The notes below the pieces were generated by a model, which saw only the letters and a list, made by a program, of their open reading frames with translations, searched no databases and was not told the DNA's origin. Of a DNA stretch of 60,000 nt, positions 44,582 through 54,335 are shown in pieces. The position numbers and the translations under genes are program-made. The stretch is from Zygnema cylindricum (taxonomy: Eukaryota; Streptophyta; Zygnematophyceae; Zygnematales; Zygnemataceae), in the NCBI GenBank assembly GCA_037447655.1, contig JBBHKE010000985.1, positions 64,001-124,000 on the forward strand. The letters run 5' to 3'. The stretch's first letter is position 1, and each line of letters opens with the position of its first letter.

Positions 44582-45090
44582 CACCGCGAATTGTAATAAG
44601 AGTAATGAAAAAATTAGAGTAAAAAACCAAAAAAAATATTAGAGTAATGGATGCTCATTGACGTCATAGATCTTTTTCAACTATGAACTTTACTCTAATT
44701 TTTTTAATTAGTCTATATTGGGTTATGTTGGTGATAATTATGTGCGCACTAATTGTCAACACTAACTTACGTACACGTACAAAATTTCTCAGTCCGTATA
44801 TTTTGACGTCGTTATGACGTTAGTATTATTTGTCGCGCTCAATGTCAGTTACGTCGGACCACCGTCGAAGGTTACATGTAAAATAAACGCAGTTACATAA
44901 TCAACTATCAAAGGTTATGAACGAATGAATAACGGTTGTAGTTCAAATGTAAACAGCATTTCCGTTGTGTAGTTTAGATTTTCATATGATAAAAGTACTT
45001 TTGGACTCTAATAACGTCGCACTTTGGTAGTTATATTATAGTCATTTTACGTTAATAAGGTGTCTTTACTCTAATAAAGTTGCGATCTAT
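44582..45090. mobile_element. Partial MITE of the 616-bp type
   Basis: CACCGCGAATTGTAATAAGAG after TA at 44580-44581. The following 280 bp match the reverse complement of 42827-42550 (TTAGAGTAATGGATGCTCAT, TTTTTCAACTATGAACTT, TATATTGGGTTATGTTGGTG, ATAATTATGTGCGCACTAAT). The far end may be the degraded TTTACTCTAATAAAGTTGCG near 45075. No coding sequence. Confidence 0.65.
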
Positions 45091-45605
45091 TGCGTAAGTT
45101 ACGGAAGGCACACTTATTACAGTAAATATTAAACCTAATTTTGTCGCAATTTACAATTATATTGATGAATCGACGTAACGTGACATGTTATTGGATGACC
45201 ACAATTTCACGTTGCTGATTTATTAACCGCAAAACAACGTCACGGCTGCAAAACAACGATAATACAAAATCGTCTGTCCTTTTGGTCTCTCTTGAATTAG
45301 AATTCCGTACGTTCCATAAGCTGCATCGTTTTCATAGCGCATTCGTATAATTTTTTTGCGGCAACTTTTACAGATTCCCGCTTTGTTTTTTAGATTTTAC
45401 AAAAGGTGAGATTCGAAATTTAAAACCAAATATAAAATCTAAATTTTCAACCCACCCTCCTTTCATAATGGATTGCCTTGTTTTTTTTACCTCTCACTTT
45501 TTCTAATTTTCCCATATATATTGCACTCGTGGAAGAAGCTTCGAGCGGAGATGACAACACCACGTATGGAGATGTGGGGACTGAGTCTACAGCTATCAAC
45601 CCGCA

Positions 45606-45723
45606 GGTGTTCAGTCGGAAAAAACAACATGATACAACCAAAAGTGACGAATAATCACCTGGATGGTGTTCAGTCGGAAAAAACAACATGATACAACCAA
45701 AAGTGACGAATAATCACCTGGAT
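45606..45723. repeat. Perfect 59-bp tandem duplication
   Basis: Two identical adjacent 59-bp units (45606-45664 and 45665-45723) beginning GGTGTTCAGTCGG and ending ATAATCACCTGGAT. Perfect identity indicates a recent event in otherwise diverged DNA. Confidence 0.95.
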
Positions 45724-46339
45724 GATATCTGAGGACCGTGCGAACAGATACAAAAACTTCATTCTCAAAACTATGAAAAAGTTTCTCGAACAATTTTCGG
45801 GAAGTCATTCTTGTAGTAAGTTTTCCTAAAACTCTCCTCCCCTTTACCTCATCAACCCATGAAATAAAGATAAAAAAAAGGAAGATAAATGAAATGTTGT
45901 TTTCTTTTTTTATCCATTGATTTTCTTCTTTTTTTATTTTTTTTATTCTAAATTTTGAATTCTTTGGTTTTCCAAGTACTGTTTCTAAAAAATCAGTTTT
46001 ATTCAAAACAAGAGTTCTGAGCTAAACATGAGTTAATTACATTTGATGTTTAATCATTGGACCAAAAATTGATATGGACTTTCCCTCGTGACTTTCATAC
46101 GAGGGCAACTTTAAAGAAAATCTATATCCAGAGTGACTCCATAAGTTGACAAAGGAAATCAACACTAATTATGGAGTGGTGTGGATCCATAAAATAGGAT
46201 GACTTGAGACTTTGTGGAAGTCGTTTTAGAGGTTTTTTTTGTCATTTTAGAGTTTCCTCCCATCTTCCTCCTCCTCCCTTCTTCCTTCTCCTCCTCCCTC
46301 TTTGGCAGATGAATTTCGTATTTTAGAAATTTTGGTGTC
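45724..46339. other. AT-rich stretch, nothing recognised
   Basis: T-rich at 45900-45960; a 131-codon minus frame (46006-45611) partly reads the 59-bp duplication and shows no family resemblance. Confidence 0.4.
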
Positions 46340-46580
46340 TCTGAGATCCAAACTGAAAGTGAAACTGAAACTGGAATCGAAATCAAAACTGAAACTGAAA
46401 ACACTGAAAGTCTAACTAATACCAACTAATACCAAAAGTAAAACTGCAACTGAAATCAAAAATGAAACTACACTGAAATTGAAGTTGGAATTGAAACAAA
46501 AACCAAAACTGAAACTCAAACCAAGTTTTGAAACTGAAATTAAAGCCAAAACTGTAATTGTGGCTAAAACGTCAGTTTTT
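46340..46580. repeat. Degenerate AAACTGAAA minisatellite
   Basis: Six-base AAACTG/AAATTG words in irregular succession over 240 bp, with ACTAATACCA repeated once (46415-46436). The Lys/Leu-rich frame across it is compositional. Confidence 0.8.
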
Positions 46581-46929
46581 ACCCAAGTTAAATGTTGCAA
46601 AGGCATTGTAGTACTTTCAATTGTCAATGGAAAAGCAACGCAAACAAACTCAAAAAACCTGTATAAAGTGTATTACATCCTACTTTGAAAGTTTAAATCA
46701 TTCGGAATTAAATGTCATATTGTTCTATTGGATATCCTAAATAAAAAAAAAAGTGGAACCTAAATTTCATCCTCAAATCCTTTGAGCGTCATTTGTCAAT
46801 TAACGTGTTCCTTTTCCACTGAATTTTGTCTTTTTTCTATTTTGTCTTTTTTTTCTATTTTGTCTTTTTTTTGTTAATTTCTCTCGTAAGTGCCTCTAGA
46901 TCCCCGCTATGTTCATAAGCCTGTATTCC

Positions 46930-47190
46930 TGCCATCAAAAAGGTAAAATAGGCAAAATTGATAAATGTGTATTCCAAAAATCAAGATGGTGAAATGGGCA
47001 AAATTGATAAGAGTACATTTTGGGGGTTGTATTGGTAAAATGGGCAAAAAATCATAATTGGGCACTCTTTTTATGAAAATGGTTACAAATCCTAAAAAAG
47101 ACAAATGGGGATACTTATAATGAAAATGGTAACATGGGGGAAACTTGATAGGTGCACACTAGTGTGGTCAAAATGATAAAAATGCGAAAA
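46930..47190. repeat. Degenerate minisatellite with AAAATGGGCAAAATTGATAA unit
   Basis: At least five loose units (GTAAAATAGGCAAAATTGAT, GTGAAATGGGCAAAATTGAT, GTAAAATGGGCAAAAAATC, GTAACATGGGGGAAACTTGA, GTCAAAATGATAAAAATGCG) spaced 45-65 bp. Confidence 0.7.
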
Positions 47191-47594
47191 AAGGAGACTT
47201 TTGACGACTCTCAGAGTTTGTCAAATTGACTTTTTTTCCAACTCATTTTTTCTCATTTTATTCTCATCTTGTTACAGGCAAGAGGATGATTTTCAAAACA
47301 GACATGACATCATTAAAAAATATAAACAAAAAGACATATATAACATGTGACATTTAGTGTATTCAAAACAATAGGCCAATGCCGATACATTAAAAAAGCT
47401 TGAGAACTTACTAGCAAATACACTTTTTTTATTCAAGGGAGATAAAAGAGAGCAACTTTTCCCTTTCACCAAAAATAGAACATCCTCAATCACACAGCAT
47501 AGATATTCCAAATCTTTCCATATACCTATAGTTGATGAGTCTTCCTTGAATTTCTGAGGCATTGAATTTTTTTACTGTTATAATCTTTTCTCAC

Positions 47595-47761
47595 CTTTCA
47601 ATTGGGGCCCACAAAGTTGGAATGAATGGCATCTCTTGTGGTTCCACTCAAACCTTAACAATAGACCTTTATTCCCCAATTAATGCATTTAAAATACTAC
47701 TTTTTCCCACATTTGGTCTTCCGGTAGTAGCAATTGCCAATGGTCAATTTTCCTCATCGCC
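47595..47761 (-). pseudogene. Fossil exon of a Der/EngA-type GTPase
   Basis: Minus reading GDEEN, stop, PLAIATTGRPNVGKSSILNAL, IGE, stop, RSIVKV, then in the next frame SGTTRDAIHSNFVGPN. GRPNVGKSS is the P-loop (G1), SGTTRDAI the switch/G2 motif; this order and the GE.R.IV spacer are those of Der/EngA GTPases, which assist ribosome assembly in bacteria and, in plants, plastids. A pyrimidine-rich acceptor (TTTTTTTCTGGCGAG) precedes it and a GTGAGA donor follows GAAAG, so it was a spliced nuclear exon. Two stops and a one-base frameshift kill it. No other exon of the gene was found within 1 kb on either side. A tandem G-domain position (first or second) cannot be decided. Confidence 0.75.
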
Positions 47762-48689
47762 CTCGCCAGAAAAAAACTTACAAGTCCCCTAAATACGAAC
47801 GATCTTGCCACGTCATCGATGGTGGAGTTGGCGGGCAGCAAAATGTTTGCCATTTTGTCCTGCAAAAATCAAATATGTAAGAATATCGCGTGAAAGCTGA
47901 TGATGACGTGGGTGGAGTGTAACCCATGTCGGTGAAAAAGGAGGCGAGACTTTCACTGATCCCTGTTCCAAAAATGTTGAACAGACTTTCAGGATGGCGG
48001 CGTAGTCGTCAGATTCTACACTGAATCCTAAAAGGAAAGAGTGGCTGTGATTAGTCCAAGAGGATTTTATTTTGTGACATCTGTCCGCATTTGGCGTGAC
48101 TATACGCCACATATCACCCACTCCAAATATTGTATGTTTACTTTTTTTTTGTATATTTTGTTACTCTAATTCATGTCCATGTATGTTAAAAAACCCATAT
48201 TAGAGTTAAAAGTTACTCCTTTTAAGGGACATTTCAGTAAAATTTTCGCTAAAACAGATGTGATCCTATGGTAGAATATAGTTTTAATGAAATTGGTGCA
48301 AAGTTCCCTATTCTAACTAAATACGCGGAACGTCAAACGACAGTTACAAAGTTATTATAGAAATAAACGCAAACACGTGTTGTCGTCGTTATCCAATAAA
48401 TTTGTAACATGTAACTTAAGGTTAATGTTTTCTTAAGGTATGTGTTATAAAATCCACAAGGTGTGGTTAAAATGCAATTTGGAAATGTTTTTCTTTTTTT
48501 TCCAACCCTGACCACTTCTCTTTGTGTTCGTTTTTTTTTATAACTTGTAATCCAAAATGGAATAATGTGTGTCAAGTAAAGGATGCAAATCCAAAAATAA
48601 AGGGTGCAAAAGTTGAGATATAATCATATGTATAGTTATATATTCATAATACACGTGCATATATACATGTGGGGGGGAAATTTGAGAAA
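47762..48689. other. Flank of the GTPase fossil; unassigned
   Basis: A 102-codon minus frame (48121-47813) with non-repetitive composition lies upstream of the fossil exon and could include another degraded exon, but I recognise no motif. The rest is AT-rich. Confidence 0.35.
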
Positions 48690-49262
48690 TATGTACTCTC
48701 TTTGTCTCTCTCATACTTTTACTTTTTCCCTCTTTTTCAATCTCTCGCTCTCTCTTTCTCTTTCCTTCCCTCAATCTCCCTCTCTTTCTCTCTCTATATC
48801 ACTCTCTTCCCCCAGCTCTCTCTACTGCTGGCTGACTCCCTCTCTCCCACTCTCTCTTTCTCTCCCCCCTTTTCTCTTTCTCCCTCTCTCCCTCGTTTTC
48901 GATCCCTAGCTCTTTCTCTCTCGATCTCTTTGTCCCTTTCCCTGTTTTTATCAATCTCTCCCCCCCTCTAACTCTCACTCTCCATTTCCCCCTATTTCTT
49001 TCCCTCACTTTCCGCCTCTCTGTTTCTTTTAGTCACTCTCACTTTCCCTCTTTTTCCCTCTCTCTCTCCATCACTCTCTCCCCTTCTCCCTTTTTTTTAA
49101 TTCTCTATTTTTCTCTTTTTCGCTCCGTCCCCCTCTTTACTTCTCTATTTTATCTCTCTTTGTCTCTCTCACTCTCTATCACTCTCCCTCTCTCTTTCTC
49201 TCTCCTTCTCTCTCATTTTTGCTTTTCCTCTCTCCCTCTATCTCTCTCCATCTCTTTCTTTC
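48690..49262. repeat. Polypyrimidine tract
   Basis: CTCTCTTTCTC-type sequence on plus, very similar in texture to 50986-52020 and separated from it by two mobile elements. Confidence 0.95.
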
Positions 49263-49269
49263 TCTTTGT

Positions 49270-49496
49270 CATGCATGAGCGAATAGCAAGCGAAGATGCA
49301 TCACAACCTGCATAGTCTTGCTCACAAACATATATACCAACAAACTTAAATATGAAAAGTAAAAAAATATATACACCATGAGAAGGAATAAAGGTGAAAA
49401 TGACCGAAAGAGAGAAGGGGAAGAATACTCCCCTAGAGTGAAGTGCAAGACTTTGCTGGCTGTGATGCATCTTCGCTTGCTTGTCGCTCATGCACG
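49270..49496. mobile_element. Inverted-repeat (foldback/MITE-like) element, 227 bp
   Basis: Arms 49270-49322 and 49444-49496 are inverted copies (about 85 percent by eye): CATGCATGAGCGAATAGCAA / CGTGCATGAGCGACAAGCAA, then GCGAAGATGCATCACA in both. The 121-bp centre is A-rich and non-coding. No target duplication is obvious. Confidence 0.65.
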
Positions 49497-49501
49497 ACTG
49501 T

Positions 49502-50985
49502 TATCATGACGCATCGTGTCGGTAGCTTTCGCGCACGATACCATGCCCGCACTTGAGATATTTGGCGCGCGCACGCGATATTTCTCATGCACGTGCGGTA
49601 TTTCTCACGCACGCGCAGTATTTCTCACGCACACGCGGTATTTTGCATGCACGCACGGTAGATTACATAATTCCCGTATTCCACTTTCTTTCGAGAAAGA
49701 ATCTCTCTCTCCTCTACCAGATACAACTTCCTCAATTGTGGCTGAAGCTCTCACTATTTTGGATAGTACCATATATAATGCACATCGAGTCAAGATACTA
49801 AGCCGCGAGGTAGCCACTAGGCTCTCGGGTCTTCCACGTATTCTTTACAAGAGTTATCTCAAAGGAAAGCAACGAAGCCAAATAATAACTTCTAACCAAA
49901 ACCAAGAAAATCGGATTTAGCCAAAAATGACACTTTTCCAAGAAATCTGAAATGCCACACACATAAATACATGCAAACAAACCGTCCAGCTGTCCAAAGA
50001 ATGGCGCAGCTCGAGAGAAGGTGCCACACCGCAAGCCTCCACTCCACCAATCGCCAAAAAGACAAATTTGAAGGGAAACCTTTCGGACTTGGCCGAAGCT
50101 GTGTGGATTAAAAACGAGGCAGAAACAAAGGCAAATATTCTTAACCTCTCTAGCCACTACAGCTAGCTAGCAATAAGAAGAGACAGCATGAGCAATCGGT
50201 GAGAGAGAGAGCAAGTGAAAAGCTCCGCTGCCAAGAGAAAATTCTTGTCCAAAAACTAAATTCTCTAAGCCTAAGAATTAGGCCAAGTAAGAGCTACGTT
50301 AGGCCTAGGCAAAATTAGCCTACGTCTAGTCTACTTTACATGCATGAAACTACTTAAGATGTTGGCCAATAGGCGGCCAACATGGTCTGTCGTACGCTTG
50401 ACAAAATCCATTGTTCGAGGGTAAAACCCTTCCTAACTAGATGTGCGCGCGAACCTACATGGGTTCGCGACTTAAATAAATAAATAAATGGTGTATCGAA
50501 GCGTCGCCCGAAAATCTGGATTTGCCTCCAAACGATACTCCATGTCCATACTTCGAAATCGTAGTACCTACGCACCAAATAAAAGGGACTGCACGAAATG
50601 CTCGAAAAGTGTGTACCTGCGCACGAAACGAAACGTCTAGCACGAAATTAGTACTTTTCACCGAAACATAAAAATAGATGAACCGGCGTGAAATCGCACG
50701 GCGAACGACAATTATGCATGTGTGCCAAAATCGTGCGTGTGTGTCTAAAATCGCGCGTGCATGCACAAAACCGCGCAAGCATGGATAAAACAACGCGTGC
50801 ATGCAAAATACGCCGCGTTTGTGCCTTAAACCGTGTGTGCATGCGAAATACTGGGCGTGCGTGAGAAATACTGCGCGTGCGTGAGAAATAGCGCGTATGC
50901 ATGAGAAATATCGCGCGCGCGCCGAATTTTGGGCGTGCGGGCATGGTATCGTGCGCGCGAGCTACCGACACGATGCGGCATGACA
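49502..50985. mobile_element. Element T with inverted ends and GCACGC minisatellites, 1,484 bp
   Basis: Left arm (49502-49660) and right arm (50825-50985) are inverted copies: TCATGACGCATCGTGTCGG versus TCATGCCGCATCGTGTCGG, then GCACGATACCATGCCCGCAC, then units of about 18 bp like TATTTCTCACGCACGCGCAG. The right side continues with more GCATGCA/GCGCGT units to 50705. The interior right half matches the single-ended copy at 22773-23560. Interior frames (for example 49716-49920, LSREVATRLSGLPRILYKSY) match no transposase I know. Could be a non-autonomous TIR element with long arms, or an LTR-type repeat duplicated head to head. Confidence 0.6.
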
Positions 50986-52020
50986 TCTCTCTAAATCTAC
51001 CTCTCTTTAATTCTCTATCATTTTCTCTACCTCTCTCTCTCCCTCTCTCCCTCTTACTCACTTTATCTCTCTCTCTTTCTCTTGTTTTATTTCTCTCTCT
51101 CTCCCCCTCTATATTTCTTTCTCTTTATTTCTTTCTCACTGCTCTCTCTCTCTCTCATACTTTATATCTCTTAGTCACTTTTATTCTCACTCTTCCTCTT
51201 TCTTTGAATCTTCTTTTCCCCCCTTCTCTCTTCCTCTCTCTCACTTTCTTTCCCTCTCTATCTTGCACTCTTCCTCTATTTCTCTCTTTCCCTCCCTCTA
51301 AATATCTCTCTCTCTCCCCCGCTCTCTAGCTGTCCCCCTCTCTTACTCTCACAATGTGCTTCTTCCCCCCCACACTTTATATCTTTCTTAATCTCTCTCA
51401 CTATTATTTATTTCCCCTATCTCTCTACCTCTTTATTTCCTCCAATGTCTCACTCTTTTCCCCTCTCTCTATCTTTCCCTCTCTCATATTCTCTCTTACT
51501 CTTTCACTTTCTCTCTCCCTCTCTTTCCCTCCCACTCTCTCACTCTCTTTCTCTACTTTACTTTCTCTCTCTCTCTCTCTCTCTCTCTTTCCTCCTTTAT
51601 TCTCCATTTCCTTTCTCACTCTCCATATATCTTTCTCTCCCACTCTCTTTTTCTCACTTTCCCTCACTTTCCCTTTTTTACCCTCTATCTTTTTATGTGT
51701 ATCTCCCTCTTTCTCTCCAACTCTCTTGCTCCATTTCTATCTCTCACTTTCTACATCTCTTTCTCTCTTTCCCTCTCTGTCTATTTCCCTCTTTATCTCG
51801 CTATTTTGAAATCTCTTTCTCTCGCCCTTGCTCTTGTTGTCCTCTTTCTCTCGTTCCTTGTCTCTCTCTATCCTTTTTTTTTCTCTTTTCATCTTCCCCT
51901 CTCTCTCTATGTATTTTTTTGCTCTTTCTATGTTTCACTTTCTCTCTTACTTATACTCTCTCTCTCTCTTTCTATCATTCTTTTGTCTTTTTGTTACCCA
52001 TTTTTTTTCTTTCCCTCTCT
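50986..52020. repeat. Polypyrimidine tract
   Basis: Starts one base after the right edge of element T. CTCTCTTTCTCTC units, (TC)n run at 51564-51588. Long plus frames rich in Ser/Leu/Phe are compositional. Confidence 0.95.
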
Positions 52021-52059
52021 GTTGCTGAAATGTATGTATTCTTTATGTCTGAATAAAAG

Positions 52060-52400
52060 AAAATTTAATAAAAGAAGGTTAGCAAAGGCAGCCTGCTCGT
52101 TGCTCCAATCTCCAGTCCCAATACTTGTTGCAGTCATTGAATACTGGAGAGAGAGAGCTAGAGCCATGGCTGAAGACTGGAGAGAGAGCTAGAGCCATGG
52201 CTGCCTATACCGTCCAAAGAGAACAGAGAATAGGCTAATATTTAGTTTGTACCAAAATAGGATGCCTGAACCAAGATTTGATGCTGGTACCTACCATCGG
52301 TAAACTGATAGCCATAAGATTTATCCTATAGTCTGGGACCAATGTTGAGATATTTACTTTACGATAGATATATAAAGGTTTGTATATAAATAATACCAAC
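52060..52400. repeat. Dispersed repeat shared with 30510-30860
   Basis: CTTGTTGCAGTCATTGAATAC, GAGAGCTAGAGCCATGGCTG, CCTATAGTCTGGGA and GTTGAGATAT match 30510-30860 in order. Here the ACTGGAGAGAGAG..CCATGGCTG block is tandemly duplicated (about 30 bp, 52142-52203). Confidence 0.55.
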
Positions 52401-52420
52401 TAAGAGATGACCAAACGATT

Positions 52421-52493
52421 GCACTTGCCCAGATTTGAACATGGGTCTGCGAACCACTAGTAGTCGTATGCCTTATCCACTAAGGCGTTGACA
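52421..52493 (-). ncRNA. tRNA-derived sequence (pseudo-tRNA or SINE head)
   Basis: On minus, GCCTTAGTGGATAAGGC forms a perfect 4-bp D stem with a box A-like TAGTGGATAAGG (52482-52470), and GTTCAAATC (52440-52432) is a good box B, 30 bases downstream, flanked by CCCA/TGGG T-stem halves. The anticodon arm does not fold cleanly and the acceptor halves (GTTGTCA, CAAGTGC) do not pair, so it is not a working tRNA. It could be the promoter head of a SINE or a tRNA fossil; no poly(A)-ended body was identified. Confidence 0.5.
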
Positions 52494-52799
52494 ACTGATA
52501 GACGTATGAGGCTCGATAATTTAATAAAAAAAAAGTGACGACGCTTTGATTTAATGGACCGAATTGACGTCGGTAAAACTTCAACGAACGTCAAAAAGAA
52601 CGACGACCTTAGAAATTCAACGGCCGGAAAAAGATTTGGAGCGTCGTCAAGATCGAACGGCTGATGTTGATTGCCGTATTTCAAAAGGACGGCACGCGAA
52701 AGTGTCGGCCTGTCGGAATGGCTATTTTGGCGACTCTTCACAAAAATGGAGGAAAATAACACATGGATCATCCTATTGAATGCCGGAGAAGAAAAGGAC

Positions 52800-53115
52800 A
52801 GTATGGCGACGACTTATTTGCCACGTGGCAGACCGAGAGTGGTGCCACATAATTTTGTACATAAAGTACGGCGGCTACCGTACTTTGTATGTTCATTATT
52901 TAGTGTATTATGTTTTGATTGGTCTAGAGTAGTTATGAGTAGGTTTTAAGGACTTAGACAAATTTTTGAAAGTCCTCTCTCCTAGAGGCCATCTGTATAA
53001 ATATGATGTCTTTCAACAACCATAACTTAATGCTCAGGTGAAAAAATTTAGTGATTCTTTTTGCTGCGGACTCAATGGAGTCTAGACTACACAAGGGTGT
53101 AGTCGCTCAGATTTT
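52800..53115 (+). repeat. LTR-like repeat G, copy 2
   Basis: Reverse-complement match to 21118-21480. Contains GCCACGTGGC (G-box), a TATA-like TGTATAAATATG near 52995 and the TAGACTACACAAGGGTGTAG inverted word near 53085. Layout (G-box, TATA, transcribed-like tail) suggests an LTR. 52494-52799 to its left shows no recognised feature. Confidence 0.5.
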
Positions 53116-53237
53116 TTGCCTGCCAAGGTGGCGGTATTTCCAAGGGAAATTCAAAGTCGAGAATCTTGTCCAAATCACATGTTCAAGCTTTGCATTCTGT
53201 GGTGGAACTGAGCACACAGAAGGTCTTGTTTTCACAG

Positions 53238-53317
53238 GGGTGAATCTATATTGGGGTTCTGACTGTCAAGGTGTCAGTCATTTAAGTTTATATCAACTAG
53301 GAGTCGGCACTATCTAG
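53238..53317 (+). pseudogene. Possible LRR N-terminal-cap exon of the plus-strand LRR locus
   Basis: After a TTTTCACAG acceptor-like site the plus frame reads GVNLYWGSDCQGVSHLSLYQ, LGVGTI, stop. The W..C.GV..L.L..L..GTI spacing is that of the LRR N-terminal cap in plant LRR receptors. No GT donor is visible at the expected place, and the sequence upstream belongs to an LTR-like repeat, so the link to the LRR exons 1 kb downstream is tentative. Confidence 0.4.
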
Positions 53318-53359
53318 ATAAGCTTCTTTGGATCTGCGATTTCTGTGGGGGAATGGAGC

Positions 53360-54015
53360 CCATATAGTTTCATCTGTATCTCTCTTTTCCGTCCCTCTTT
53401 TACTCTCTTCCTCTTTTTCCCTTCCCCCCTATCTTTCTCTCTTTCTTTCACCTTTTATCTCTCTCTTTCCCTCTCTCCCTCCCTCTCTTTTTTTACATCT
53501 CTCTCTTACTCTCCCTCGCTTCCTCACTCTCTTTCCATCTCTCTCTCCTTCTTTTTACCTCCCTCACTCTCTATCCTCTCTCTTTCTCACTTACTCGCTT
53601 TCACTCTTTCTCTATCCATCAATCTCTCTTTATGTTTTTCTCGTTTCCTGAATTTTCCTCTCCCTCTGTCTCTCTTTCGTTTTCCCTACCTCTCTCTCTT
53701 TCGCCTCTCTTTCTCTCTCTCTCACTCTCTCGCTATCTCCCTCTCTTTCTCTTACCTTCTATCTCTCTTTATTTCTTTGTCGTTCTTTCCCTCTCTCTTT
53801 CTCTCTCGATCTCTTTCCCTCCCTCTCTTTCCATTCTCTCTCTCTCCCTCGCTCTATTTCTGTATTTCTCTCTCTAGCTTTCACTCTCTCCATCACCTTC
53901 CCTCCTTCTCTCACTCTCCCTTTCATTCTCTCCCTCTCCCTCTTAATTTTTTTCTGTCGCCCTTTCCCCTCCTCTCCGTATGTTCCCCCCTCTCTCTCTT
54001 TGTCTCTCTCTTATA
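53360..54015. repeat. Polypyrimidine tract
   Basis: CTCTCTTTCTCCC-type sequence, 650 bp. It lies between the possible cap exon and the first LRR exon, that is, in a would-be intron. Confidence 0.95.
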
Positions 54016-54263
54016 AAGCCTTTTCTTTGAGTGTGACATCCATGTATATTGACGAAAATTGGCTATGTTGATTATTATTTTTTTTTTAATGGAAAATATG
54101 AGTGATAGATTGTTGCAAAGAGGGGAAGGTGGGAAAGGGAAGATTCATCCGACAATTTTTATCATGAATGAGAGAATTGAGTTTCGATATTGATTTTTTC
54201 TTCTTTGGTGTTTGAGTTGATATTAGTTTTTATATGTTTGGTTTTGAGGATGATGTGTCACAG

Positions 54264-54335
54264 TTTTGTATACCAGAATCAATTGAGTGGAAGGATTCCA
54301 TTGTCTATCGGTCATGCGAAAAACCTGTATATCAT
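54264..54335 (+). pseudogene. LRR exon, 72 bp, phase 2
   Basis: Bounded by TGTCACAG and GTAAGATGG and exactly 72 bp long. Frame (first base completes a codon): FVYQNQLSGRIPLSIGHAKN, LYI. This is one leucine-rich repeat of the plant type LxxNxLSGxIPxxIGxxxxL. Plant LRR receptor genes commonly encode each repeat in a 72-bp exon with phase-2 introns. Open throughout. Intron start and exon are similar to 55686-55748 and its flank. Confidence 0.75.

Noticed and set aside
53051-53237. N-terminal part of the plus frame 53051-53317 as gene start
   Set aside because: The first 60 bases belong to the LTR-like repeat shared with 21118, so the frame before 53238 is not part of the LRR locus.
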